A stretch of DNA of 64,000 nucleotides, taken from positions 3,038,001 through 3,102,000 of the forward strand of contig OX596334.1 in NCBI GenBank assembly GCA_951394405.1, written 5' to 3'. The position numbers and the translations under genes were made by a program. The notes under the pieces were generated by a model, which saw only the letters and a program-made list of their open reading frames with translations, searched no databases and was not told where the DNA came from. This document shows positions 10,891 through 20,810 of this stretch, piece after piece (positions within the stretch are counted from its first letter, which is position 1; every line of letters begins with the position of its first letter). The stretch comes from Coprinellus micaceus (Eukaryota; Basidiomycota; Agaricomycetes; Agaricales; Psathyrellaceae).

Positions 10891-11410
10891 TAGATAAATT
10901 CCAGTTGGGGTCCAATAGAGTCTCGTTGGAGTCCAGTTGGAGTCTAGTTAGAGTTGAGCTGAAAGTCAATCCATACTGAACATATTTACACTAGTTGGTA
11001 GGACTGAGGATGCTTTCTAGTTGGAGTCTAGTTGGAGTCTAGTTGGAGTTTGGTTGGAGTCCAATTGGAGTCTGGTTGGAGTCCAGTTGGAGTCTAGTTG
11101 GAGTCATAGAATCTAGTTAGATGTGAATATGGACTTTTAGAGCAAGTCCTGATTGGGGTCCAATTGGAGTCTAGTTGGAGTCCAATCACTACCAAAGATT
11201 TCAGCCTGGAGTCTGGACAGAGTTGGTTGGACTTGGTTGGACTTGGGTTGGAGTCCAATTGGAGTGGGCTGGGGTGGGCTAGACTTGGTTGGGGTTCATT
11301 GGGTTTCCACTGGACTCCAATGGACCCCAGCCCCCCCAGGCTGGATATCCAATGGGGTGGCTGGACTCCAATGGAGTCCAATTGGACAAGTGGGGGAGTG
11401 TGAAGTACTG
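10890..11410. repeat. Right subterminal array and end of the 7.8-kb transposon
   Basis: A dense run of GTTGGAGTC(T/C)AGTTGGAGTC units ends in CAATTGGACAAGTGGGGGAG and then TGTGAAGTACTG at 11410. Bases 11155-11410 are nearly the same as 32160-32428, the right end of the related non-autonomous element. This is the inverted counterpart of the array at 3566-3905. Confidence 0.8.
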
Positions 11411-12191
11411 CCAATCCCCACCAGTACCAGTCCGCCCCAAGGTGTTATGGGCTCCCAGCGTTGCCCCTTACAGCACGCCGGAGTGGTTTCCCTCACCGTA
11501 GCCACACTTCAGGTACCCCTCATCCGCAATCAGTTGTAAGGACTGACACATCAGGGCACCTACCCAACTCCCTTCACGCGAAATCTTTAACCAGCAAAGA
11601 CCAGTCTATCCCAGACGAGGCCGCCTCCTCTCAACCATCCCCCTGTGGGGCGTATTCAAACCCAAAGGCGAATGCCTTTGGGTTATCTTCTAAGAACCAA
11701 ACGAGCTCCTGGACGTAGCAGGGGTCACGATCAGCGGTTTCCAGCACTCCGCACTGGGTAAAGATATGATGCCTAGTTTGCATCGGACAACCACACTCAC
11801 ACTCGTGCGAGTCTTGGTTACGAATATTGAACCGTTGGCGATATTCACCAGTCGGCGCATGATTGAGAATGGCTCTGCACATCCGTGCACAAAGCACATT
11901 ATTCTCATTAACATGTCAGAGCCATACTCCCCCATTGGAGTATGTCGGACGCATTGGCTTCCCTTGGGGTCGCGCAGCACCATGAACTGATGCCCTAGAT
12001 AGTCTGGGTTGCATGCCTGAGTAGCCCACACGTGCAGAGCAGAATTGGCAACATGCTTGCGCACGCTATCGAGAGAAGTAGCGGGTCTCACTCCTGCCGG
12101 AGTAGGAGGGAGGCTCCGCGCGTGCAGATGAGCACGATGTTGAAGACCCCACTTCAGCTTGGAAGGGGTCTCAATGAAGTCCACCCATCTG
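11411..12191 (-). pseudogene. LINE B RNase H C-terminal half and start of 3' UTR
   Basis: On the minus strand, from 12184, the protein reads DFIETPSKLKWGLQHRAHLHAR, then RPATSLDSVRKHVANSALH and GHQFMVLRDPKG. After a frame change near 11890 comes the zinc-binding tail HECECGCPMQTRHHIFTQCG and a stop near 11631. It is followed by 3' UTR (GTCAGTCCTTACAACTGATTGCGG, shared with LINE A) as far as the transposon at 11410. It is the 5'-truncated start of the nested LINE B insertion. Confidence 0.75.
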
Positions 12192-12205
12192 AATATTCCA
12201 GGCCA

Positions 12206-12858
12206 TGATACTCATGAATGTGAGTGCGGTCACCCGACGCAAACCCGGCGTCACATCTTCACGCACTGTGGAGTGCTTGAAACTCTCGATCAGATTCCTT
12301 GCTTTTTGCGAGAGTTTGTCAGATTCTTGATGGAGAACCTGCCCGCCTTTAGTTTCGGGTTCCAATATTGTCACCCACCGCCAGTGGGTATTGGATGAGT
12401 GGCTTGCGGCCCTCTCTGGGTGGTGCTGTAAAGGCCAACGGTTGGCGTGCAGAGAGATGGGTAGCCGGCGTGACATGTCAGTCCCTACAACTGATTGCGG
12501 ATGAACACTGGACTAAGTAGGGTGCTTCTACGGAGGTGCCTGCCGGGGGGTGTAGGGAACCCCCCGGGAGCCTGGATCGAAACACATTGGCTTAGTAGCC
12601 GGTCGGCTAAGCTTGGGGAGGGGCACTGCAATAAAGCTTGTCCTTTTGGCGTCGCCTACAAAGGCTTCGCACACAAGTCTTGGACTTCGCTTTGGGGGAG
12701 TCCTACCTTTCGCCCTATCGCTGCATTTATGCGTGTACCTCTCTTAATTGTCAGTTGTATGTATCGTAGAAATACTTTGTGTATTAGCTAGCGACAGGAC
12801 TGCCTGTGTGCCCCAGTATATAAAAACTGAATTCAAAAAAAAACAAAAAAACAAAAAA
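12206..12858 (+). pseudogene. LINE A zinc-binding C-terminus, 3' UTR and poly(A)
   Basis: This is the plus-strand continuation of the RNase H gene interrupted at 3309: HECECGHPTQTRRHIFTHCG, ending FQYCHPPPVGIG and a stop at about 12398. Then comes about 430 bp of 3' UTR ending CCCCAGTATATAAAA and an A-rich tail with two C interruptions. The same 3' UTR ends the copy at 15870 and, inverted, the tail at 2391. Confidence 0.75.
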
Positions 12859-12887
12859 GTAGGCCGTGGCGGAGGTGCTGCAGTCCG

Positions 12888-14405
12888 GTGTTCGTCACGC
12901 TCCGCTCCAGGCCCTGACCATGTAACGTGGGCTCACCTGAAGTACGTCCTCGCCACACCCGAGTGCGAGCATCTTATTATTGATCTGGCCAATGCATGCA
13001 TGGAGGTGGGGCATTCGCCAAAGCACTTCAAGGACTTGGTATCGGTCATTATCCCTAAGCCGAACAAACCGTCCTACAACATGCCAAAGGCGTTCAGGCC
13101 CATCGTGCTCCTGAACACCCTCAGTAAATTGGTTGAAAAGATGATTTCCAACCGCTTTCAGTTCGACATGATCAAGTATGATCTCGTCGATCCAAATCAA
13201 ATGGGAGGGGTGCGTCAGCGCTCCACCGAAGATGCCGGCCTATACCTGACACACCTAGTGCACACAGGTGGGCCAAGGGGTATCATACGAGCGTGTTGGC
13301 TTTCGACATTGCTCAGTTCTTCCCCTCGATCAACCACGAGTTTTTACTCGAGGTACTTCGCAAGATGGGCTTCCACCCTCGGGTGGTGGCTTTCTTTAAA
13401 TCTTACCTGGTGGAGAGACACACGTCCTACGTGTGGAACAATTACACTTCGGAACCATTCCGTGCAGATGTTGGAGTGGGCCAGGGCTCTGCCCTGTCCC
13501 CAGTCCTGTCTGCACTCATCGTAGCTCCTATCATGAAGCTGTATCGCATATGGGAGCGAGGCCTTGGCACCACTCTCATATCTTATGTGGATGACGGATC
13601 CTTTGCGGCTCAGTCTCCAGACATCGCAACGAACTGCGTGATGCTTCGCCACGCATACACAGTTATGTTCGATTTATTCACAGCAGCGGGCTTGGTGATG
13701 GAACATACCAAGAACGAGCTGTTCCACTTCAGTAGAGTGCACTCCGGCTGGGATCGCCCTATCGACCTTGGGTTTGCCCCCTTCACAGGGGACACCCCTC
13801 TCAAACCCAAGAAGTTTTGGAGATACTTGGGTTTCTACTTTGACTGGAAGCTCACTTTCCAGGAACACATACAGTATTACACCTGCAAAGCCCTCACCAC
13901 TGTAATGGCGATGAGGATGCTGGGCAATTCCACTCGGGGGTTAACCCCCAAGAACAAACAAATCCTGTTCCGGGCTTGCGTCCTTCCAGTCGCAACATAT
14001 GGGCACAGGCTTTGGTACTACGAGGGAGCCAAGAATCTTGGCGCCCTCAAAGCTCTGACCACCATGCAGCGTAAATCCGCATGTTGGATTGTGGGGGTGT
14101 TTCGCACGTCCCCTACTGGAGGAGTTAAGTGCCTCGCGGGCCTCCCTCCTATTCGTCTCCATCTTCGAAAGCTGTCTCAGCGGGCGGTATTCAGGACGGC
14201 GACTCTATCGGAAATGCACCCTCTCCACTCCCTCTTACCCGAGGAGTTCCGGAAGGGAGCCGACCCACACTACGGTTCATCTGTCTGGCTTCCTCCTGAG
14301 AAGCAAGGCAAGGTGCGTGATGCGATTACTCAGACGGCCAAGAATCTGGGTTCGCTCACGGAGGTCTTCTCCCCTGTTGCGGAGGAGGCCTCGCCAGGTC
14401 TTTGA
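12888..14405 (+). pseudogene. LINE A reverse transcriptase domain
   Basis: The RT is read on the plus strand: APGPDHVTWAHLKYVLATPE, KAFRPIVLLNTLSKLVEKM, NRFQFDMIKYDL, QMGGVRQRSTEDAG. A frameshift falls near 13275. The sequence then continues with AFDIAQFFPSINHEF (motif A), GQGSALSPVLSALIVAP (motif B), LISYVDDGSF (catalytic YVDD) and WRYLGFYFDWKLTF, with the thumb-like TPKNKQILFRACVLPVATYG. A stop at 14403-14405 separates it from the RNase H reading. With one frameshift and a 5' truncation it cannot make a whole ORF2 protein. Confidence 0.85.
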
Positions 14406-14408
14406 CTT

Positions 14409-15425
14409 ATGGACCTCTTTGAGGCCCAGGTCAAATTCAATGAGTACGATACCTATGGTGAGGAACCCCTCAACCGGAGGTGTACCGAACTCAATACCCT
14501 GTTCAACGTTGTGCGTGGGCAACCGCGCACGGTGTGTTTTGGGACGGATGTGTCCGTTCCCAAAACATCGACCAGGCATCATGTGACTGCGGCCTTCGTT
14601 TTCGAAGGCCCCGTCAACCTCTCTGGCTCGTCTGCTTGGGCAGCAGGCAAGGTGCTGGCGTCTGACGCCGAGCTCTTTGCGATCCGGAATGCAGTTCTTA
14701 AGGGTTCGTCCCTTGAGGATTGCGACCGGATAGTCATCTTCACTGACTCCATTGCTATGGCAAAACAAGTGGTAGATCTGTCTGTTCATTCTGGACAGGC
14801 TCATTCGCTTACCGTCTGTAGGAAGCTAGCCACCTGGCTGTCAGGATTCCCTGACCGCAAGGTTATGTTTGTTGAAGTCCCCTCCAAATTAGAGTGGGGG
14901 ATTCAGCACCAAGCACATCTTCGTGCTCGCAGCCTCCCTCCCATTGTCCTGGGAGAGAGGCCGGAAACTTCGTTGGATAGCGTGCGTAAGCGCGTGGCCG
15001 ACTCAGTGTTGGATGCATGGACCACCATGGCCCGCGACCCTGACTACCTCGGACACCAGTTCCTGGTGTTCAGCAACCCCAAGGGGAAGCCTCTTCGTCC
15101 CACGTACGTCAATGGCGGTGCGTGGCTACGTAATGTCAACGAGGACAATATACTCTGTGCGAGGTTCGCCAGAGCGGTTCTCAATCATGCCCCGATAGGT
15201 GAGTACTATCGACGGTTTAACATTCCAGTCCACGACACTCATGAATGTGAGTGTGGTCACCCGACGCAAACCCGGCGCCACATCTTCACGCACTGCGGAG
15301 TGCTTGAAACTCTTGATCGGATTCCCCGCTTTTTGCGAGAGTTCGTCGGATTCTTGATGGAGAACCCGCCCGCCTTTAGTTTCGGGTTCCAATATTGTCA
15401 CCCACTGCCAGTGGGTATTGGATGA
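14409..15425 (+). pseudogene. LINE A RNase H and zinc-binding C-terminus
   Basis: An open frame of 338 codons starts MDLFEAQVKFNEYDTY just after the RT stop. RNase H features are VCFGTDVSVPKTSTRH (first Asp), SDAELFAIRNAV (Glu) and IVIFTDSIAMAKQVVDL (Asp). The C-terminus carries HECECGHPTQTRRHIFTHCG, a Cys/His motif commonly found after RNase H in such LINEs. It ends at 15425 and a 430-bp 3' UTR follows to the poly(A). It would normally be part of one ORF2 protein with the RT; separation by the stop marks decay. Confidence 0.8.
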
Positions 15426-15875
15426 GCGGCTTGCGGCCCTCTCTGGGTGGTGCTGTAAAGGCCAACGGTTGGCGTGCAGAGAGATGGGTAGCCGGCGTGA
15501 CGTGTCAGTCCCTACAACTGATTGCGGATGAACGCTGGACTAAGTTGGGTGCTTCTACGGAGGTGCCTACCGGGGGGTGTAGGGAACCCACCGGGAGCCT
15601 GGATCGAAACGTGCTGGCTTAGTAGCCGGTCGGCTAAGCTTGGGGAGGGGCACTGTGATAAAGCTTGTCCTTCTGGCGTCGCCTACCAAGGCTTTGTACA
15701 CGAGTCTTGGACTTCGCTTTGGGGGAGTCCTATCTTTCGCCCCATCGCTGCGTTTATGCGTCTGTTTGTAATTGCCGGTTGTATGTATCGTAGAAATACT
15801 TTGTATATTAGCTAGTGACCGGACTGCCTTTGTGCCCCGGTATATAAAAGATGATTTCCAAAAAAAAAAAAAAAA

Positions 15876-17107
15876 GTGCTGCGGTCCGACTCCTTGATGA
15901 CCCGAGGCATAGCCCTCAGGTGAATGTAGACGGAGAGAGGGGAGGCTTCGAGAGCCGCCCTGATATCTCCGGCAGTGGTGACATTGCCACTTGTGTTATG
16001 ATATCGAGGACAGCTGACGATCTTGAGGTAAGATGTCGACGAAGGGAGACCTGCCCAGATCTTCTTGGCGAGGTCAGGGTAGGCGGCATGCAGCCATCCG
16101 CGAATGACATTGAGGTCGTTCTTGGACGGTACTTCCGTTGTGGTGAGGGTCCAGCCCCCAGTGGTGTTGCTCCCGGAGAGGATGCGAATCCTCAATTGCC
16201 GGACTTCAAGAGCTGTATTCAGACCGCCTTGCACGGTTTCCCAAGGAGGAGCGGGGGCCTTGGCGCCCTCGCTGAAGATGACAATGACTTGCCTTTGAGA
16301 AGGCCTGTTGATCGTAAATGGAGCCTTCACAGGCTTCTTCTTCTTCAACTTCAAAGAACCAGAAGCGCCAGAAGGCGAGGGGTTCACGTCCACCATCTTT
16401 GTGATGGAAGCCACGGGGAGATGGGGGCGAGCCTTTGCCAAGATGGCAGCAGACTCAGCCTTGGAGAGGTTGGCGGCCTTGTGTGCGACGACGACGAAGG
16501 TGTGCCGAGCCTTGGGTTTTGTCACCCTGGCCCAAGGGTCAGCAGGGAGACCTCCACCCGAGGGAGGACGCTGGAACAGAACCGTCGGTTGAGCCGGTTG
16601 GGCATGGACAGGGGTCGATCCAGCGATCGGAAGGGAGGGCCGGTCCTCTGGGCCCTTGGCGGGCTTGGGAGGGGCGGCTGGAGCTTTGGCCTTGCCCTTC
16701 TTCCGGGACACCACTGGGAACGGAGGACTCGGATCGGGGGCCAGGGCCGGAGTTTGAGCCTGGGCCGGAGCCTGGGCCGGAGTGACATCCAGATCCATCG
16801 CCGGGTCCGCTGGAGCGGGCCGGGCCTGGTCTGTGCGCCGGGTGGGAGTTGGGGGTCTAAACACCCTACGCCGCACCGTGGGATTTTCCCCCTGATCGTC
16901 CCAGTCAGAGGGCTGGGGATCGGAGAGGAGAGAGAAATCGTTGGCGTTGGACAGTTGTCCGCCTGCCGGGAAGAGCTGCTCGTGTGCCATAGGCACGTAG
17001 ACTGCAGGGGGGTTGAGAGCAATAGAGTCGGCCCAGGTGGAACCCCGGACTGCAGCTGTCAGCCTATCGAAGGCTGATGAGATAAGGTCAACTTCCTCCA
17101 CAGCCAT
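15876..17107 (-). pseudogene. LINE A ORF1 (Gag-like) N-terminal part
   Basis: The minus-strand frame from MAVEEVDLISSAFDRL at 17107 has a proline/alanine-rich middle (TPAQAPAQAQTPALAPDPSP), a basic patch (KLKKKKPVKAPF) and a globular segment resembling LINE B ORF1: RQVIVIFSEGAKAP, then GGWTLTTTEVPSKNDLNVIRG, LPSSTSYLKIVSCPRYH, then PRVIKESDRS. At 15876 it is broken by the inserted LINE A copy; the C-terminal zinc knuckles are at 1791-2214. The counterpart intact protein is at 35453-37171. Confidence 0.75.
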
Positions 17108-17760
17108 GTCTTCCGTTTCCGCGTCCTGGGACGGCAGGGGAACGTCATGGTCGAGGAAGTAGGCGGCGAGGAGGTGGAGGGCGTCAGAGGCCTCTCGCAG
17201 GGATGTGATAGACCTCGTAGGGACTACTGTCGAAGCTCAACTAGTAGTACCCTCCATGGTTGGAGCTCCCGGCTCTTGACGTAACATCTCCGAACTCACA
17301 GAACCCCTGGGGGTCTGCGACGCCTCTGCACGGGCAGCTTCCAGGCAGGCCTGGAGAGCCTGAGCGGAAAGTGGAAGTGTGTTCAATGGATCTTCATCAT
17401 CATCTCCATCCGTTGAAGCACGAGAGGGTGGCCTGATCGTTCCTTGCTGGGAGGGAACGTCTGGGCGATAGCGGTCCCTGGTGGAGGACGCGCGAGATTG
17501 AGACGACCTGAAAGACATGCCCGACTCCATAGAGACAGTAGATACCGCACGGGCAGCCGGAGTGCGAAGGTGTCTTCCCCCAGGGGATGTAGCACGTGAG
17601 CGAGGAGGAGGAAGGGTCTCGGGAGGTTGAGCCCACGATCGAGATCGGGCGCCTGGGGGCAACGACGACGACCGGGGCGGGTCGCGGGGGTGCGGTGTTG
17701 ACATCAACAATGTCAAAGGCGATTGTTGTACCACTAACGCTAGGCATCGAATTCCTGTGT
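17108..17760 (-). other. Probable 5' part of LINE A, GC-rich
   Basis: Upstream of the ORF1 start there is GC-rich sequence with a minus-strand frame at 17237-17734 (Arg/Ser/Pro-rich, ALQACLEAARAEASQTP). It may be the true N-terminus of ORF1 shifted by a frameshift, or 5' UTR. I cannot decide. The boundary with the copia fragment is near 17760-17830. Confidence 0.35.
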
Positions 17761-17777
17761 GTTGAGCAACGAAGAGT

Positions 17778-18836
17778 GTGAGGTGGAGAGTGTGCGGCCC
17801 AAAGAGGAAGGTGGTGGTACGAGATCAAGAAGCGCCCATCCCAGCTCCCGCACCTGCACCTTGTCCTCTCACTGCCCCTGCACCTTGTCCTCTCACTGCC
17901 CCTGCCCTTGGCCGGGCCCTTGCACCACAACTCACCCCTGCTCCCCCAGCTCTCTGGGAAGCCAGGGAACCGAGTCCTGCCGTTGAGGATGAGAGTGATG
18001 ACGACATGGGTGGATACGGTGAAGTCAACGACTTCGCAGGTGTCTCTGCCACTGGTGACCCTCATACCTACAGGGAAGCCCTTGCTCGGCCTGACAGTCA
18101 GCACTGGAAAGCTGCCGCATGCGAGGAGATCCTCACCCTCACAGGCAATGGAACTTGGGAGCTTGTCGAACTGCCTCCTGGAGCCAAGGCCATCCCCTCT
18201 GGCTGGGTCTTCAAGACCAAACACACTCCTGACGGCAAGGTTGAACACTTCAAGGGTCGTATTGTGGCCAAGGGCTGCATGGATAAGGCTCACAACGGGC
18301 CCTTTATGTTGCCAGAAGAGAGGAAACTCCTTCACGTTTTCATGATGTTGCACCACCTCGGTTTTGCTTGGGATGACACGGAATGGGGAAGTTTCAAGTT
18401 GAAATACTTCCCGCCAGTCGAGATCCCAACCATACCGCACACTCCTTGGGTTCTGAAAAATATCCCGATTCCTCCTGGACTGTACGATCGAGTATGTGAA
18501 ATGATTAGGAGCAAGATAGATGCTGGCGTGTATGAACCTTCCAACTTGTCCTATAGGTCGAGATGGTTCTGCGTGCTCAAGAAAGATGGAGAAAGTCTTA
18601 GGATTGTGCACAGCTTGGAGCCTTTGAACGCAGTTACCATTGCTCACTCGGGTATCCCTCCTGCAACGGAGGATCTCACAAGCAAGTTTGCAGGGTGCTT
18701 GTGTGGGGGCTGCCTGGACCTGTACATCGGATATGACGAACAAGTTCTCTCCACCGCCTCTCGCGATCTAACTACCTTCCAAACCCTGTATGGTGCCATG
18801 AGATTGGTGACCCTTCCTGTCGTGAACTCCGTATGA
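17778..18836 (+). pseudogene. Copia RT start fused in frame to a gypsy RT fragment
   Basis: One continuous plus-strand frame has two unrelated retrotransposon halves. Up to about 18280 it reads like Ty1/copia: acidic linker EDESDDDMGGYGEVNDFAGV, then YREALARPDSQHWKAAACEE, NGTWELVELPPGAKAIPSGW, HFKGRIVAKGC. From about 18285 it reads like a Ty3/gypsy RT: MLPEERKLLHVFMMLHHLGF, IPIPPGLYDRVCEMIRSKID, AGVYEPSNLSYRSRWFCVLK, SLRIVHSLEPLNAVTIAHSG, SRDLTTFQTLYGAMRL. It stops at 18836 before the YxDD box. A 24-bp unit (CCTTGTCCTCTCACTGCCCC...) is tandemly repeated near 17866-17910. There are no LTRs nearby. Confidence 0.75.
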
Positions 18837-19100
18837 TCTCATCTTATCTTTTTCTTTTATCTTATCATTATCACTCCATCTTATCTCTGACATCTTATCT
18901 CCCATCAGTCCTCCCCATCGTTCCCTTCCACATTGCCACCCATCCTTTGTTCCACTTCTATCACCCTTCTATCATTCTTCCATTCCACGCACTGTCTTAC
19001 GCTGCCATTCCGTATTGCCTCCTACTTCTTGCATTGCCTCGTTATTGCCTCGCTTATTGTCCTCCATTGCCATGCACTGCCTTCTTGTTCCATTCCTAGT
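18837..19100 (+). other. Pyrimidine-rich non-coding spacer
   Basis: TCTTATC- and CATTCC-rich low-complexity sequence with no supported gene. Confidence 0.5.
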
Positions 19101-19101
19101 T

Positions 19102-19336
19102 ACAGTGGCTCACAAAACCTTTCCAATGTTTCACACTTTTGCAGAGGTTGGTTAATATCAGATGGAGTAAGCAAGATAAAATCCTGGATATATTCGTGGG
19201 AAAGGGATAAGATGTTGTCTAACATCCTTCCAAATTTGGCATTGATCGGATCATTTCCAGTGGAGCTATTACAGTTTGAAGAGGAACAGCTCATTGGAAA
19301 GGTTTTGTAACTTTTTATTTTTAGGTCACTCATTTA
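19102..19336. mobile_element. Small MITE-like element with terminal inverted repeats
   Basis: The left end ACAGTGGCTCACAAAACC continues CTTTCCAATG, and near 19292-19309 the reverse complement occurs (CATTGGAAAGGTTTTGTAA), giving a 17-bp perfect inverted repeat ACAAAACCTTTCCAATG. The right outer part ends GGTCACT near 19331. The CAGTG-type end next to a Tc1-like gene suggests a Tc1/mariner-related miniature element; that link is inferred. Confidence 0.55.
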
Positions 19337-19399
19337 ATGAAACCACACGACTTTGTTGAATACATTCAAATAAAATAAAATAAAATCATGTGATATAGG

Positions 19400-19909
19400 G
19401 TACAGAGGGTATATAAACACAGTACATTGCACTACAACACCCCACAATAATTTCTTGCCCCACTATTCACCATGCACAGGCTCTTCTCATCCCAGGTCTC
19501 CCACATCCTCTTTCTGCTTGATTCTGGAGAGTCAGCAGCCTCTATCCACCGCACAACTGGCTATGGCATTGCTACTATCAGTTGTCTTCACCCTGAACAT
19601 TGTCCTAACCTCTCCAAACCACCGGGTGGCCATCCTTGTCTTCTCTCTACTGCCAGTATTTTCTATGCCAAGCGAGTTATTCGCACTGGAAAGGTCACAA
19701 TGCCACACAAGCCACTGTAATGCTTAGAAGACATTCTAGTGGGGGGTTCTCTACTCAAACATTGTGTCGGGAGTTGAAGGAAAGTGGTATGGTGTCTGTG
19801 GTGAAGAAGAAAAGACCTCAATTGCTGAAGGACTTCATGAAGAGAGCTGAGCTGATTCAAAAGTTGACTTGCCAGGATATAACCTTTCATTGGGGTCGCG
19901 AGCAAGAGG
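19400..19909 (+). pseudogene. Tc1/mariner-like transposase, N-terminal fragment
   Basis: A TATA box (GGTATATAAACAC, near 19410) precedes the ATG at 19471. The predicted protein MHRLFSSQVSHILFLLDSGE continues with a helix-turn-helix-like region (SAASIHRTTGYGIATIS) and RVIRTGKVT. After a frameshift near 19700 it continues NATQATVMLRRHSSGG, TLCRELKESGMVSVVKKKRP and LKDFMKRAELIQKLT, as expected for a Tc1-type DNA-binding domain and linker. The catalytic DDE half is absent: the gene is cut off at 19909 by the left end of the next transposon. Confidence 0.65.
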
Positions 19910-20502
19910 GAGTACTTTACTGTGCCCCACTTCTCTAATTGGACTCCATTGGGTATCCAATGGGGTCCATTGGAGTCCAATTGGGGTTGTTGGGTAGACT
20001 GCCCCCCAAATTCTATGCCATTGGGCCTAGCCCACCCCAACCAACCCCAATCTACCACCCAAAATTCACACATTGGACTCCAATTGGACCAAAAATAACA
20101 GTTTCCCCAGCCTAGACTCACAAGACACCATTGGGGTTGCAATTTGGGGTCCATTAGACAAAATCTCATTGGACTCCAATGGAGTTCCAGTGGGGACCCA
20201 TGACCCAAGTGGGGCAAAAGCGTGGGTATGGGAAACTGTGGCTGTGCTATTTTGACATATGATATCATTCTGTCACATTAATTCCGGAAAATTCGGGAAA
20301 TTTACCGAAAATATTCCCATCATTCTTGTTTGGGAAATATGACATCATAATTATTATGACAAATTTGACATGTAACCTTATTCTGCCACATTAATTCTGG
20401 AAAAATCTGGAAAAATAATGAAAAAATTCCTTTCTTACCTGTTTATGAGATGTGATGTCATGCATATGTTGATTTGATGTCAGGGCTGATCCAAAATCTA
20501 AA

Positions 20503-20800
20503 CACCTGGCCTTTCCACCAAACGGAGCTTATTAGCTGGGGCTGATGGGGCCTCCAACCGAGCTAGGTGGCTGGATTTCACGATTTCTCCCTAGGTGCGC
20601 CCATGTTCGAGCAACCCCGTTGACTTAGAGGCGGGGTGAGCGACCTGGGAGGGCCGGGCCCAATGGTGGGGGGCTGATGGGGCCACGAGGGGGGCTCCGG
20701 GAGGTTGGGACGTCCATCACCGGCGCCGTCATTGTGCGTATGGCCGCGCTGGCCTTTGGGAGGGCGTCGGGGAAGGGCGGGCGTGCTGGTCCCGCCGCCG
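20503..20800 (+). repeat. Left terminal inverted repeat of the KDZ-TET element
   Basis: CACCTGGCCTTTCCACCAAA at the tip, then CTGATGGGGCC, GGATTTCACGATTTCTCCCT, GACTTAGAGG, CTGATGGGGCCACG and GCGTCGGGGA, all in the same order as in the right end read inward. GC-rich inner half. About three quarters of positions agree by eye over 300 bp. Confidence 0.8.
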
Positions 20801-20810
20801 TCATCACGCC

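Larger units (their letters stand above)
3558..11418 (+). mobile_element. Complete KDZ-type (CxC5/CxC6) DNA transposon, 7.8 kb
   Basis: An element of 7845 bp (3566-11410) is flanked by a perfect 8-bp TSD, ccaatccc (3558-3565 and 11411-11418). Removing it restores a continuous LINE B 3' UTR. The ends are imperfect inverted repeats: GAGTACTTTACTGTGCCCCA at the left and CAGTACTTCACACTCCCCCA read inward from the right. Both are followed by CACTT-TCCAATTGG and then arrays of GGAGTCCA/TGGACTCC. It encodes two plus-strand spliced genes: a charged protein (5887-8347) and a CxC5/CxC6-type transposase (8437-10575). 8-bp TSDs fit what is known of Zisupton/KDZ elements. Two shorter relatives lie at 19910-32428 and 37457-38114. 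Confidence 0.8.
3296..12205 (-). mobile_element. 5'-truncated LINE B copy, inserted in LINE A
   Basis: Perfect 14-bp TSD aatattccaggcca at 3296-3309 and 12192-12205. The minus-strand element starts inside RNase H at about 12191, runs through the RNase H C-terminus and 3' UTR to 11411, and continues at 3557-3328 as 3' UTR. It ends in a 17-base poly(T) (3311-3327) that represents the poly(A) tail. The 3' UTR is split by the KDZ-type transposon at 3566-11410. Compared with LINE A the coding sequence is clearly divergent, so I treat it as a second subfamily. Confidence 0.8.
2215..12870 (+). mobile_element. 5'-truncated LINE A copy, inserted in LINE A ORF1
   Basis: The TSD is gtaggccatggc at 2215-2226 and gtaggccgtggc at 12859-12870 (one mismatch). 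The element starts at about 2227 inside the RNase H ORF (GQPRTVCFGTDVSVP in related copies). It is interrupted at 2344-2695 and at 3310-12191, and resumes at 12206 with the zinc-binding C-terminus. It ends with a 3' UTR and an A-rich tail at about 12834-12858. The single TSD mismatch implies some age. Confidence 0.75.
12875..15888 (+). mobile_element. 5'-truncated LINE A copy with RT and RNase H
   Basis: The TSD is gtgctgcagtccg at 12875-12887 and gtgctgcggtccg at 15876-15888 (one mismatch). The element, 12888-15875, begins within the RT N-terminal region and ends in a poly(A) of 16 bases. It is the most complete LINE A 3' part in the window and serves as reference for the other fragments. 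It lies only four bases from the neighbouring insertion's TSD in the same target ORF1. Confidence 0.85.
1..17760 (-). mobile_element. Outermost LINE A retrotransposon, split by nested insertions
   Basis: A minus-strand non-LTR element reads 5' to 3' from about 17.7 kb down past base 1. Its ORF1 N-terminal part is at 15876-17107. The reading continues at 12871-12874 plus the flanking duplications, and then from 2214 downward as the ORF1 C-terminus, AP-endonuclease and start of the RT. Joining these pieces gives a continuous ORF1 path (...ESDRSTSATAYFNIWDSQ...), which is direct evidence that everything between was inserted later. The RT runs off the left edge of the window. The order ORF1 zinc knuckles, EN, RT, RNase H fits fungal Tad-like LINEs; the clade is inferred. 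The 5' limit is only approximate. Confidence 0.75.

Noticed and set aside
17400..18743. Minus-strand frame of 447 codons
   Set aside because: It is the antisense shadow of the copia/gypsy chimera, which has clear motifs on the plus strand.
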